Positions 17,097-25,876 of a stretch of DNA of 64,000 nt are shown in pieces. The first letter of the stretch is position 1; every line of letters begins with the position of its first letter. The notes below the pieces were generated by a model that made no database searches, had not been told where the DNA came from, and saw only the letters and a list, made by a program, of their open reading frames with translations. Location of the stretch: NCBI RefSeq assembly GCF_015326965.1, contig NZ_CP017659.1, positions 372,001 to 436,000 on the forward strand. The letters run 5' to 3'. The translations under genes and the position numbers were made by a program. Source of the DNA: Paenibacillus sp. JZ16. GTDB lineage: Bacteria; Bacillota; Bacilli; Paenibacillales; Paenibacillaceae.

Positions 17097-18485
17097 ATGA
17101 TTCAAGAGAGGATGTTGGCCTTGCAAGCTGTTTCTCATGATCTAGATCAAGGGTGGATCGCCTATACATCGAATCGTGCCGGATCGTTCGACATTTGGCT
17201 GTACCGACCGCGGGATAGACTTCATGTTCAACTTACTCGGGGACTTGGCGCGGAATTCTCCGTTCCCTATTGGTCGCCGGACAGCAGGAGGATTGCATTT
17301 ATCGGAATGGGAAATGTGGTCCACTTGCTGGATACCGCCACGCTTACCGTAGCCAGAATTGACCAAATCGAACCTTACACGCTGTTGGACTGGTCTCCTG
17401 ACAACCGGTCGCTGGTGTATGTTAAAAACGGCCTGATCGTCGTCTATGATACGTTCACCCATCGGAGCTATACCATCTCAGAGCCTGGAGCTAGCGATGT
17501 TCAATGGTTCCCTTCGGGTACAGAGCTTCTATTTGCGGCTCCGGATGCCAGCGGCATTACGCAGCTCTTCCGCATGCGGAGCGATGGCGAAAATCGGAGA
17601 CAAATCACACGGAATATGAATGGACCGCTCCATAACGTTCGGATATCCCCGGACGGTGCCTTCGCACTCTATACATTCCCCGGTGCAAGCATCTCCATGA
17701 TATCAACTGTCGATTTGGCAACCGGAACCGTCTATACGCTGGAGGGCGGACCGCTCGCCAAAAACTATTTTCCGTCATGGTCACCGGATTCCCAGAACAT
17801 CGCCTACAGCGCAACCGCTTATGAAGAGCCGTATTATTATTCTCTTATCCAGATTGTCAGCCGCACCGGACAGAATCAAAGGACGGTTGCGGTTTCCGAC
17901 TGTTTTGCCACCCCTGTCGGGTGGTCGCCGGACGGTGCGAAAATCGCGTATTTGTCGGGATGCGGAGGTGTTGAAAGCGCTAGTCAGCTCTGGATCGTGG
18001 ATATCAGGGAGCAGATGCCGGTGAACGTCGTCAGCGGCGGGCGTATTACCGCCGTGCAGTGGTCTCCCCGCGCCAGAAGGCTTCCGGAAAACATTTTCAC
18101 CAGCCTCGTTTATCGGGTATCCTTTCCATATCCCGCAAACTGGCGTCAGGTAAGTGAAGAAAGATACGAAGGGGCCGACGGTTTTTTTCAGGTATCCGCG
18201 ATTTCCTCGAGTGACCCTATTACCGAAGTATGCCACGCCGAAGCTTTTCATCCATTAATGCCTTACGGCTCATCACCAACGATTATCCATGTGAAGGTGC
18301 AACATCAAGACGCGTGTTTCATCTTCCCGTCAGCCGACCAGCCAGCCGAGATGAATAAGCAGTCCGCTCTGATCGTAAGATACCCCCGCCCTGTCCAGAT
18401 CGGGGAAACATTCTACAATTATTTTATCTTGTTTGCGGACGTCAACCATATCCGTCAAATGGGTGCGCGGTTGTCTTTTTTATAA
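17097..18485 (+). CDS. TolB-like beta-propeller protein
   Basis: Repeated WD40-like/PD40 units cover about residues 15-330 (WSPDSRRIAFIG, WSPDNRSLVYV, SPDGAFALYTF, WSPDSQNIAYSA, WSPDGAKIAYLS), one per blade. The last ~120 residues form a separate domain with an FSYPANW-like start (VSFPYPANWRQV). There is no signal peptide, so it is probably cytoplasmic despite the TolB resemblance. The start is uncertain: ATG 17097 is given, but GAGAGGATG would better serve TTG 17121. A hairpin GGACGGT/ACCGTCC (17051-17070) lies in the upstream gap without a T-run. It is probably a scaffold or peptide-binding protein; the function is not known. Confidence 0.75.
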   Translation: MIQERMLALQAVSHDLDQGWIAYTSNRAGSFDIWLYRPRDRLHVQLTRGLGAEFSVPYWSPDSRRIAFIGMGNVVHLLDTATLTVARIDQIEPYTLLDWSPDNRSLVYVKNGLIVVYDTFTHRSYTISEPGASDVQWFPSGTELLFAAPDASGITQLFRMRSDGENRRQITRNMNGPLHNVRISPDGAFALYTFPGASISMISTVDLATGTVYTLEGGPLAKNYFPSWSPDSQNIAYSATAYEEPYYYSLIQIVSRTGQNQRTVAVSDCFATPVGWSPDGAKIAYLSGCGGVESASQLWIVDIREQMPVNVVSGGRITAVQWSPRARRLPENIFTSLVYRVSFPYPANWRQVSEERYEGADGFFQVSAISSSDPITEVCHAEAFHPLMPYGSSPTIIHVKVQHQDACFIFPSADQPAEMNKQSALIVRYPRPVQIGETFYNYFILFADVNHIRQMGARLSFL

Positions 18486-18516
18486 TGCTGCGCATTTCTC
18501 CCTGGATGAACTTTAT

Positions 18517-18556
18517 TTAATTCCTACTTGACAGGTGGAATTAATTGGTTTAATCT
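18517..18556 (+). promoter_or_regulatory. Sigma-A promoter with overlapping inverted-repeat operator
   Basis: TTGACA (18528-18533), a 17-base spacer and TAATCT (18551-18556) form a near-consensus promoter. An inverted repeat TTAATTCC (18517-18524) / GGAATTAA (18537-18544) surrounds the -35. That is where a MarR-type repressor would block polymerase, and the first gene of the operon encodes a MarR protein. Confidence 0.7.
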
Positions 18557-18571
18557 AGCCACAGGTATCAC

Positions 18572-18752
18572 CCTTCAGTCATCATTAAATGATCATTCAT
18601 TATCTTAGCATTGAAGGATAATGTCAGCCGATTGGTCCACCAAAGGCTCCTGTTTACTCCTCTGTCGTAAGTACGACGAAAGGGGGAGACGGGGGTCTTT
18701 CTGTATTTTCAAGTGTTAGCAATAGGGGATAAGGACCGGAAAACGGAGGTTC
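18572..18752 (+). other. Structured 5' leader, candidate cis-regulatory RNA of unknown class
   Basis: About 190 bases separate the promoter from the MarR gene. Helices that can form: CCTTCA (18572-18577) with TGAAGG (18612-18617); GGTCC (18634-18638) with GGACC (18733-18737), enclosing the rest; CTCCTC (18657-18662) with the G-rich 18683-18688; and a tight hairpin GTCGT-AAGT-ACGAC (18664-18677). An alternative AGAC-gggg-GTCT hairpin (18687-18698) followed by a T-rich stretch competes with the third helix, as in an attenuator. It does not match the S-box, T-box or other classes I can recall. Confidence 0.4.
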
Positions 18753-18773
18753 ATGACCCGAGAAAGGAGCGAC

Positions 18774-19316
18774 ATGGAAGATAAGAATTGGGACTTGTTA
18801 GAGGAGGCCGATTGGCATTTTCGCAAAGTGGTACGCAGATTTGTCAAAGAACGTGACAAGATTTCGGTGGAAGGCATATCCTTGCCAGGCTTGTTGATTC
18901 TCAACACGATATTCCGGAATGGAGAGCAGAGGCTTGGCGAGCTGGCGGAACAGCTCGACTTCACATCCGGAGCTGTAACGGCGATATGCGACAAGCTGGA
19001 GACTTCCGGGTTCGCGATCAGAAGGCGTAGCAAGACGGACCGGAGAGCGATTGCCTTAGATATTACAGAAGCAGGAAGAGAGATGCTGCAGCGTAATGAA
19101 AATGTTGGCGGGTATATGATTGACCTCATCTTCGGCGCATTCTCGCACGAGGAGCTCAGGGAACTCATTCATTATTTTAAACAGCTCCATGAACATCTTG
19201 AAGGTTTCTCGGATTCCGTGCTTCAACAGTGTGCAATATTTACCGAGCCAAACGAAAGGAATGTTCAAGGTATTCGCGGCTCCGTGAAACGTTCAAACGC
19301 CTTTATTTCTTACTAA
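18774..19316 (+). CDS. MarR-family transcriptional regulator
   Basis: The product has 180 residues. The winged helix-turn-helix of the MarR family is clear at about residues 35-100: LGELAEQLDFTSGAVTAICD (recognition region) and the wing RRRSKTDRRAIALDITEAG with the Asp-Arg-Arg signature. The start is taken as the second of two in-frame ATGs (18753 and 18774), because AAAGGAG is better spaced from it. It probably represses its own operon through the inverted repeat at 18517-18544. The next gene starts 28 bases after its stop. Confidence 0.88.
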   Translation: MEDKNWDLLEEADWHFRKVVRRFVKERDKISVEGISLPGLLILNTIFRNGEQRLGELAEQLDFTSGAVTAICDKLETSGFAIRRRSKTDRRAIALDITEAGREMLQRNENVGGYMIDLIFGAFSHEELRELIHYFKQLHEHLEGFSDSVLQQCAIFTEPNERNVQGIRGSVKRSNAFISY

Positions 19317-19344
19317 AAATCAAATTTGAAAGGAAGTTGTGACG

Positions 19345-20799
19345 ATGGGACATCCGACGATTTATCCAACAGGTACAACGGTTTATAATCCGGAGAAGAC
19401 TTGGAGCGGTTACACGATATATCAAGCAGCGGATACAGGAGCTCTCCTCATTGACATGAATGGGAGAGAGGTTCATTTGTGGAAAGGGCTTCGAGGATTT
19501 CCCAACAAGCTGTTTCCGGGTGGTTACGTGCTGGGAAGCACCTCAGAGCGCGACCCGAAATACGGGTTTCAGGATGAAACCAATCTGGTGCAGGTCGACT
19601 GGGACGGCAATATCGTCTGGAAATTTGATCGTTATGAATACATAGAGGATCCGGGGCATCCGCCCCAGTGGATGGCACGCCAGCATCACGATTATCAGCG
19701 TGAGGGCAATCCCGTCGGTTATTATGTTCCAGGGCAAGATCCGAAGGTGGATTCGGGAAATACGCTCATTCTGGCCCACAAGAACGTGAAGCGTCCCGAG
19801 ATATCCGACATCGAGCTGCTGGATGATACGATCATCGAAGTGGATTGGGAAGGAAATGTGGTGTGGGAATGGGCCGTTAGCGATCACTTTGATGAACTGG
19901 GATTTGATGAGGATGCAAAGCTCGCATTATCCCGCGATCCGAACACCCGCGGCTTTGGAGCTCATGCGGGCGATTGGATGCACATTAATTCGGCTTCGGT
20001 GCTCGGGCCTAACCGATTTTATGATGCGGGAGACGAACGCTTTCATCCCGATAATATAATCTGGGATGCCAGGGAAACGAATATTATTGCCATCATTGAT
20101 AAAAAATCCGGGGACATCGTCTGGAAGCTTGGCCCCGATTATTCCACGGAGGAAACGAAGCATATCGGCTGGATTATCGGCCAGCATCATGCACATCTCA
20201 TACCGCAGGGCCTTCCGGGCGAGGGTAACATTTTGATTTTTGATAATGGGGGTTGGGGCGGTTACGGAAAGCCGAATCCGGAAGCGGCGGATGGCTTGAA
20301 AATAGCTCGGCGTGACCATTCGCGCATCCTGGAAATCAACCCCGTTACTTTAGAGATTGAATGGCAATATACGCCGACGGAAGCCGGATTCCAGGCTCCG
20401 CTTGACTCTTACCGCTTTTACAGCCCGTATATCAGCTCGGCACAGCGGCTTCCCAATGGCAACACCCTGATTACCGAAGGGGCTGACGGGCGAATACTCG
20501 AAGTGACACGAGAATTCGAGCTGGTGTGGGAATATATTTCGCCTTATAAGAACAGCCGCAACTCCAATATGGTCTATCGCGCATACCGGGTTCCATATGA
20601 ATGGGTTCCTCAGCTTGAATTGCCCGTTGAGACGGAGATTGCCCCGCTGGATGTTGCCGATTACCGTCTGCCGGGGGCCGCGTCGAGAGGTGCCGTTACA
20701 AGCGTGGAAGTCGAAGGTACAATCTCATATGGTGAGGGCGCGCTTTGCGTGGCCAGAACAGATGAAGTCGTGCATAAAGAGAGGGATCGGGATGAGTAG
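19345..20799 (+). CDS. Arylsulfotransferase (ASST)-like beta-propeller protein
   Basis: The product has 484 residues. It has the repeated strand pattern of ASST/PQQ-like propellers (VDWDGNIVWKFD, VDWEGNVVWEW, DKKSGDIVWKLG, NPVTLEIEWQY) and the histidine-rich motifs of this family (ARQHHDY, GQHHAHLIP). Characterised ASSTs move sulfate between phenolic compounds. There is no signal peptide, in contrast to the periplasmic E. coli-type enzyme, so it would act in the cytoplasm. Placement between a MarR repressor and an SsuA/TauA-type importer suggests it handles an imported sulfate ester or sulfonate. AAAGGAAG lies eight bases before the ATG. The stop overlaps the next gene by eight bases. Confidence 0.82.
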   Translation: MGHPTIYPTGTTVYNPEKTWSGYTIYQAADTGALLIDMNGREVHLWKGLRGFPNKLFPGGYVLGSTSERDPKYGFQDETNLVQVDWDGNIVWKFDRYEYIEDPGHPPQWMARQHHDYQREGNPVGYYVPGQDPKVDSGNTLILAHKNVKRPEISDIELLDDTIIEVDWEGNVVWEWAVSDHFDELGFDEDAKLALSRDPNTRGFGAHAGDWMHINSASVLGPNRFYDAGDERFHPDNIIWDARETNIIAIIDKKSGDIVWKLGPDYSTEETKHIGWIIGQHHAHLIPQGLPGEGNILIFDNGGWGGYGKPNPEAADGLKIARRDHSRILEINPVTLEIEWQYTPTEAGFQAPLDSYRFYSPYISSAQRLPNGNTLITEGADGRILEVTREFELVWEYISPYKNSRNSNMVYRAYRVPYEWVPQLELPVETEIAPLDVADYRLPGAASRGAVTSVEVEGTISYGEGALCVARTDEVVHKERDRDE

Positions 20800-21805
20800 A
20801 CATCAATCTTGGAAGCAATGGAGTTTTTGGATGCTGTCGGTGATTCTTATCATGAGTATGCTAAGCGGGTGCGGCAATGCTTTGGGTGAGCAGCAGGAGA
20901 ATCGGCTCAAACTGAAAATCGCGGACATTTCCACCAATACCGTGTTTCGTGTGGCAAAAAGCAAGGGCTTCTTCGACAAACACGGAATTGATGCCGAATT
21001 GGTAAACTTCGCTACGCCGGCTGAAGGCGTGAACTCCTTATTCATTAAACAGGTAGACGTTGCGTTCGGAGCGGACTTCCCGCTCCTGAACGCTGTCAGC
21101 AAAGGCGATTACTCCATCTTTGCTTCCTCAGGAACGGCAACGGATTTAAGTGCGAGCGAATGGAAGCTGTTCGTTCGTAAAGAGATTGGAAGCGCTGCGG
21201 ATCTCAAGGGGAAAAGGTTAAGTTTCTCAAGAGGCACTTTCATCCCCTATCTGTGGGATGTGTATTTGGCCGAAAACGGAGTTGCGCTCTCGGATGTGGA
21301 GCTGATCGGACAGGGAGGTTTCGACGAGGCGTATGTAGCTCTCAAAAAAGGCGACATTGACGCCGCTTGGGTATATGGAGCAGTGCTGAACGAGAAGTTC
21401 GGTGCGCTTACCGAAGCCAAAGAATTGTCGGATATGTCCAAGACACCGGTAAGGCTTGGTACCGGATTGATCGCATCGAATGAAGGGCTCAACAGTAACA
21501 AGCAAGGTTTCGTAGCGCTGCTGAAAGCGCTGGATGAAGCGTCAGCTTATGCCCAGGCGCATCCGGAGGAAACGGCGGATCTGATGTATGAAGAGGTCAA
21601 GCAGCCGAGAGAAGCAACGCTAAAGGATCTGCCGAAGAATTCATGGAATCTTGGTTTCACGGAAAAAGCCTACGAAGGATTACAGGGACAGAAGGAATAT
21701 ATGGTGGATAACGGGATCATCGAAAAGGACTTCGAGCTGAACGAAAAATTGAATCTGGATTTGGTGAGGGAAGCATTCCCGGATCGAGTCCTTGAACTGA
21801 AGTGA
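20792..21805 (+). CDS. SsuA/TauA/NrtA-type ABC substrate-binding lipoprotein
   Basis: The precursor has 337 residues with a signal peptide and lipobox MLSGC (Cys27). The mature protein is an NMT1/SsuA-like binding domain (LKIADISTNTVFRVAKSKGF, then GVNSLFIKQVDVAFG and DLKGKRLSF). Such proteins deliver sulfonates, sulfate esters, taurine, nitrate or pyrimidine precursors. The ASST-like partner favours an organosulfur ligand here. The ATG overlaps the ASST stop, so the two are translationally coupled. Confidence 0.88.
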   Translation: MSRHQSWKQWSFWMLSVILIMSMLSGCGNALGEQQENRLKLKIADISTNTVFRVAKSKGFFDKHGIDAELVNFATPAEGVNSLFIKQVDVAFGADFPLLNAVSKGDYSIFASSGTATDLSASEWKLFVRKEIGSAADLKGKRLSFSRGTFIPYLWDVYLAENGVALSDVELIGQGGFDEAYVALKKGDIDAAWVYGAVLNEKFGALTEAKELSDMSKTPVRLGTGLIASNEGLNSNKQGFVALLKALDEASAYAQAHPEETADLMYEEVKQPREATLKDLPKNSWNLGFTEKAYEGLQGQKEYMVDNGIIEKDFELNEKLNLDLVREAFPDRVLELK

Positions 21806-21818
21806 GGAGATGAAGACG

Positions 21819-22598
21819 ATGAGAGCAGCGTCAAGGCAGAATGAAATCCACATTGAACAGTTGAATAAAAGTTACGCACAGCAAACCTCGGCAGGTGACT
21901 TGCACTATATTATCCAGGACGTCAATCTGGCGGTAAAAGGCGGCGAGTTCTTTGTTCTGCTGGGTCCAAGCGGGTGCGGCAAGTCGACGCTGCTGAGTCT
22001 GATCGCCGGCTTTGTATCCAAAACTTCGGGTCAGGTGAGAGTAGGCGAGAAGGAGGTGGACCGTCCGGGCCAGGATCGTGCCGTCGTATTTCAGCAAGCC
22101 GACTCCTCCTTGTTCCCATGGCTGACCGTAAGAGAAAATGTGGAATTTGGACTTCGGATGAAGCGAATACCTCCCGCGAAACGAAAGGACATATCCAGCC
22201 AGTTTATTTCGCTAGTGGGTCTTGCGGGGCATGAGAGCAAATATCCACGCGAACTGTCAGGCGGTATGAAACAACGGGTACAGCTGGCAAGGGTATTGTC
22301 CAATGATCCAGCGATTTTGCTCATGGATGAACCATTCGGCGCATTGGATGCGATGACAAGACGGACGATGCAAAGAGAGTTGGTACGCATATGGCAGGAC
22401 ACGGATAAAACCGTCATCTTCGTGACGCACGATATTCAGGAAGCTCTTCTACTCGGAGGACGTATCGGCATCATGTCAGCGGGTCCGTCCTCAAAAATAA
22501 CGGATATCTACGAGGTGCCTCTCGCCTATCCGAGAGATATATCTAATCCGGCTTTCCATGCGCTATATAACCAAATCCAATCGCATTTTGACGAGTAG
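21819..22598 (+). CDS. SsuB/TauB-type ABC transporter ATP-binding protein
   Basis: The ATPase has 259 residues with Walker A GPSGCGKS (49-56), a Q-loop (VVFQQADSSLFPWLTV), signature LSGGMKQR and Walker B ILLMDEP. The FPWLTV segment after the Q-loop is typical of the nitrate/sulfonate/taurine subfamily. The start is the ATG with GGAG nine bases upstream; the ATG three codons earlier overlaps that site. It lies 13 bases after the binding-protein gene. Confidence 0.93.
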   Translation: MRAASRQNEIHIEQLNKSYAQQTSAGDLHYIIQDVNLAVKGGEFFVLLGPSGCGKSTLLSLIAGFVSKTSGQVRVGEKEVDRPGQDRAVVFQQADSSLFPWLTVRENVEFGLRMKRIPPAKRKDISSQFISLVGLAGHESKYPRELSGGMKQRVQLARVLSNDPAILLMDEPFGALDAMTRRTMQRELVRIWQDTDKTVIFVTHDIQEALLLGGRIGIMSAGPSSKITDIYEVPLAYPRDISNPAFHALYNQIQSHFDE

Positions 22599-22614
22599 AG
22601 AGGAAGGGGAACCC

Positions 22615-23391
22615 ATGAGCAAGAAAATTAAGAAATGGTCGCTACATATCCTGGTGTGGATTGCTGGTCTTGGCGTCTGGCATTTGCTTTCCCTTGCGTA
22701 TGGGCCCGAAATTCTGCCGGGTCCGATCTATACGGTTAAGGGCGGATATGAATTGTTGATGGACGGCACCCTGATTCAGTATATCGGGATCAGTTCGTAC
22801 CGGGTGCTGCTCGGATGGACCCTCGGCAGCCTGATTGCAATCCCGGCCGGACTTATCATCGGGAAGGTAGGGCCAATCCGCGCTTTTGCCGAACCGTTCC
22901 TCAATTTCATCCGGTTCATTCCGCCGATTGCCTTCATCACCTTGTTTCTGGTCTGGTTCGGCATCGGGGAAACATCGAAAGTTATGCTTATTCTGTATGC
23001 AACCTTCTTCATTGTGGTAATAAATACGTTGACGGGTGTGTTATCCGTAGAAGAGGATAAGATCCGCTCCGCCCGCAGCATGGGGGCATCCGAGTGGCAG
23101 ATTGTGCAACATGTCATCATTCCTGCAACGATCCCATTTATGTTCACCGGCATCCGGCTTGCCATGGGAACCTCGTTCATGGCGATTATCGGGGCAGAGA
23201 TGATCGCGTCTAATGAAGGCGTGGGGTATCTGATCTGGAATTCACGTTTGTTCTTCCGTACGGATTGGATTTTTGTCGGATTGATTTGTCTGGGATTGAT
23301 GGGGTTCATAACGGACCGTGCCGTAGGTCTGCTCGGGCGCAAGTTGTTGTCCCGTTACGGGGTAGTCAGTGCGAACTCACTCCGTAGATGA
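22615..23391 (+). CDS. SsuC/TauC-type ABC transporter permease
   Basis: The protein has 258 residues with about six membrane segments and the EAA loop (SARSMGASEWQIVQHVIIPA). It matches the sulfonate/taurine/nitrate permease family and completes the importer with the two preceding genes. The ATG has AGGAAGGGG upstream and lies 16 bases after the ATPase stop. A strong terminator closes the operon at 23411-23448. Confidence 0.93.
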   Translation: MSKKIKKWSLHILVWIAGLGVWHLLSLAYGPEILPGPIYTVKGGYELLMDGTLIQYIGISSYRVLLGWTLGSLIAIPAGLIIGKVGPIRAFAEPFLNFIRFIPPIAFITLFLVWFGIGETSKVMLILYATFFIVVINTLTGVLSVEEDKIRSARSMGASEWQIVQHVIIPATIPFMFTGIRLAMGTSFMAIIGAEMIASNEGVGYLIWNSRLFFRTDWIFVGLICLGLMGFITDRAVGLLGRKLLSRYGVVSANSLRR

Positions 23392-23410
23392 ACGTAGTGC
23401 TGTTATACGA

Positions 23411-23448
23411 AGCCGCAGCTCCCTCTTATGGAGGGGCTGCGGCTTTTT
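23411..23448 (+). terminator. Terminator of the organosulfur ABC operon
   Basis: AGCCGCAGC(T)CCCTC and GAGGGGCTGCGGCT form a long stem followed by TTTTT. It abuts the stop codon of the convergent XRE-cupin gene and may serve both strands. Confidence 0.9.
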
Positions 23449-24008
23449 CATTTGGAATAATGGATCACCATACTTAACCGGTTCATGGAGGAGCCGGAGT
23501 TATGATAAACATGCGGTTTATCGGCCTTAAACCGGATGGATTCCCCTTGCTTTACCGTATATTCCTCATGATCGATACGAATGGTGATCTCCCCTTCGAA
23601 TACGGTAATAAACTCCTCCGTCCCTTCGATATGAGCCTCTGCACTTAAATAACCGCCACAGTCCATTTCTAACGAATACATTTCAAATCGCCGCCCTTCC
23701 TCAAAAGGGAAAAAAGGATAAATTCGAACTTTTCCGTGATCCTCCACCAGCGCTTGCACCTCTTCTTGGGATACCACGACCGTTTCGGATTGAGGCTCAT
23801 TAATCAAAGACGTAAAAGAAAGCTTTAACCCGTTCGCGATTTTCCAGACGGTTGTTATAGAGGGACTCGATTCTCCTCGTTCGATCTGGCCCAGCATCGT
23901 TTTGCTGATTCCGGTCATCTCCGCGACTTTATCCAGGCTTAGCTTCCTTTGCTCTCTTAGCAGCTTCATATTATTCGCCAATATTAAATGAATCGGCTTC
24001 AACATCAT
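23448..24008 (-). CDS. XRE-family regulator with C-terminal cupin domain
   Basis: The product has 186 residues. The N-terminal helix-turn-helix (LSLDKVAEMTGISKTMLGQI) is followed by a cupin barrel at about residues 105-180 (EGTEEFITVFEGEITIRI, then PHVYHNSG). This architecture is common for regulators that bind a small ligand and control a neighbouring transporter. It is divergent from the LysE-type exporter, with four repeated sites in the 112-base gap, so it most probably controls both genes. Confidence 0.88.
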   Translation of the reverse strand: MMLKPIHLILANNMKLLREQRKLSLDKVAEMTGISKTMLGQIERGESSPSITTVWKIANGLKLSFTSLINEPQSETVVVSQEEVQALVEDHGKVRIYPFFPFEEGRRFEMYSLEMDCGGYLSAEAHIEGTEEFITVFEGEITIRIDHEEYTVKQGESIRFKADKPHVYHNSGSSMNRLSMVIHYSK

Positions 24009-24033
24009 ACACCGCCTTTTTTAGATTGTGCGT

Positions 24034-24103
24034 TATAACATACATATTGTATAATCATAACGTACGGACGCTATAACGTACAATTATTACTACTATAACA
24101 TAC
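24034..24103. promoter_or_regulatory. Four direct-repeat operator between XRE-cupin and LysE genes
   Basis: The 10-mer (T/C)ATAAC(A/G)TAC occurs four times in the same orientation, starting at 24034, 24056, 24072 and 24094. Spacings are 22, 16 and 22 bases, so the array is two equal pairs. Its place in the divergent promoter region points to binding by the XRE-cupin regulator. Confidence 0.6.
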
Positions 24104-24120
24104 GCGAAAGGAGGGAGCGC

Positions 24121-24708
24121 GTGTTCATCGTTTCGCTGTTGACCTATGCGATTGTCGCTTCATTTACGCCCGGACCCAACAACATCATTTCGATGACGAA
24201 TGCACGGATCCACGGATTTAAGAAAACGATGCGCTTTATCGGAGGGGTAGCAGCTGGATGCTTGGTCATTATGCTGTTGTCCAGCTATTTCAATCTGGTA
24301 TTATATCCATTCATCCCGAAGATCAGGTTTGTTATGAATATCATCGGATGCTTGTATCTGATCTATCTTGCCATAAAAATCATGCAGAGCAAGCCCTCTC
24401 ATGCAGATGATAAGGCACGTGGATTCAATACCTTTTATTTCGGGTTCATCTTCCAGTTCATGAATCCGAAGGTTATTTTATACGGGATAACAGCTGTATC
24501 GACCTTCGTCATGCCGATCTCTACTTCCCATGCACAGTTGATATCCTACTCGTTATTGCTCACGATTGTCGGCATTTGTGCCAACATGACCTGGGCGCTA
24601 TTCGGTTCGCTGTTCCAGCATCTGTTATCCCGATATGAGCGCCCGTTTAATATATTGATGGGATTGCTTCTGCTTTACAGCGCCTTTTCTATTTATGCCA
24701 CGAACTGA
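24121..24708 (+). CDS. LysE/RhtB-family amino-acid exporter
   Basis: The membrane protein has 195 residues and about six hydrophobic segments. The family signature near the N-terminus is intact (FTPGPNNIISMTNARIHGF). The characterised family exports amino acids such as cysteine, threonine or homoserine lactones. The start is GTG with AAAGGAGG six bases upstream. Adjacent divergent XRE-cupin regulation is a usual pairing for this family. Confidence 0.9.
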   Translation: MFIVSLLTYAIVASFTPGPNNIISMTNARIHGFKKTMRFIGGVAAGCLVIMLLSSYFNLVLYPFIPKIRFVMNIIGCLYLIYLAIKIMQSKPSHADDKARGFNTFYFGFIFQFMNPKVILYGITAVSTFVMPISTSHAQLISYSLLLTIVGICANMTWALFGSLFQHLLSRYERPFNILMGLLLLYSAFSIYATN

Positions 24709-24749
24709 TTTGCTAGCTACAACGTAATGTCATCGCTCCTCAGCCAAAA

Positions 24750-24791
24750 GAACAAGGCTTCCCGAATCACAATCCGGAAAGCCTTGTTTTG
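24750..24791. terminator. Bidirectional terminator between convergent genes
   Basis: AACAAGGCTTCCCG and CGGAAAGCCTTGTT pair almost completely, with A- and T-runs at the ends. It closes the exporter (+) and ldh (-). Confidence 0.88.
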
Positions 24792-24793
24792 TA

Positions 24794-25726
24794 TTACTCG
24801 AAAATGTTGGAGATCTGCTCTTTCAGTTTGTTAGCAGATGCATGAAATTGGGTTAGTTCCTCGTCATTAAACTCGAGATTCAGAATTTCCCGAACGCCTG
24901 TACGATCAACCACACAAGGTACGCCTAAGTATACATCAGACACACCGTGGTAGTCCGTGAGCAGCGTGGATACATTGAGAACGGAACCTTCGTTTTGCAA
25001 AATGGAGACGATGATCCGATCGAGCGCCAATGCGATTGCATAGGAGGTGGAACCCTTGGCGTTAATGATTTCATAAGCCGCATTCTTGGTGCGGTCGAAA
25101 ATATCTTCTTTTTCACCGTCAGTCAGAACGATTCCGATCCCCGCGATGTTGGCAATGCTCCAGAGCGGCAATTCGGAATCACCGTGTTCCCCGACGATAT
25201 GGGCGTGAATGCTGCGCGGATTAATGCCTTTGTTTTGACCAATCAAATACCGGAAACGGGCGCTATCCAGCAAGGTGCCGGAGCCGATCACGCGATTGAC
25301 TGGGAAGCCGCTCTTCTTCAACGTGACGTAAGAGAGAATATCCACCGGATTCGTAGCCACAAGAATGATGCCGTGGTCATTGTATTTCACGATGTTTTGG
25401 ATAATATCGTCAAATATCGCCGTATTTCGCTTCAATAAGTCAATTCGCGTCTCGCCGGGTCTTTGGTTGGAGCCTGCGGCAATGACAATGATGTCTGCAT
25501 CCTTGCAATCGCTGTAATCTCCAGCCCACAGCTTGACGCCTCCGGCAAAGGGGAGGCCGTGATTCATATCCAAGGCTTCACCAAGCGCTTTGTCATGGTT
25601 CGCATCGATTAATACCAGTTCAGATACTCTTTCGCGTAAGAATAAGGTGTACGCAGTCGTTGCTCCCACAGCTCCCGTACCGATGATCACCACGCGGGAC
25701 GGACGCTGAGCTTCATTTTTTGTCAT
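24794..25726 (-). CDS. ldh: L-lactate dehydrogenase
   Basis: This 310-residue cytoplasmic enzyme interconverts pyruvate and L-lactate with NAD(H). The nucleotide-binding glycines are GTGAVG (16-21). The substrate-specificity loop SNQRPGETR carries the Gln typical of lactate rather than malate dehydrogenases. The active site follows: NPVDILSYV, the GTLLDSARFR segment, and the catalytic His181 in GEHGDSELPLW. Length is normal for the family. A Rex-like site lies about 150 bases upstream, in line with redox control of fermentation genes. It appears to be a single-gene unit. Confidence 0.95.
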   Translation of the reverse strand: MTKNEAQRPSRVVIIGTGAVGATTAYTLFLRERVSELVLIDANHDKALGEALDMNHGLPFAGGVKLWAGDYSDCKDADIIVIAAGSNQRPGETRIDLLKRNTAIFDDIIQNIVKYNDHGIILVATNPVDILSYVTLKKSGFPVNRVIGSGTLLDSARFRYLIGQNKGINPRSIHAHIVGEHGDSELPLWSIANIAGIGIVLTDGEKEDIFDRTKNAAYEIINAKGSTSYAIALALDRIIVSILQNEGSVLNVSTLLTDYHGVSDVYLGVPCVVDRTGVREILNLEFNDEELTQFHASANKLKEQISNIFE

Positions 25727-25876
25727 AAGTGTTTCGCTCCTTGTACTGAGTTAATGAAATTTGGTGAATGGTATACTTCTGATGAATTACCCTAATAAAA
25801 GGCTGCCGGAACAGTGAATCCCTAAGGCTTCATCGATAGTAATGATAACATATTCAGGAAGATTTAAGCAGCGGGA

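Noticed and set aside
18557..18752. S-box (SAM) or T-box riboswitch before the organosulfur operon
   Set aside because: Neither the S-box core (GATGAAA..GGCAACC type) nor the T-box GGTGG..CCGCG element is present; only generic helices can be drawn.
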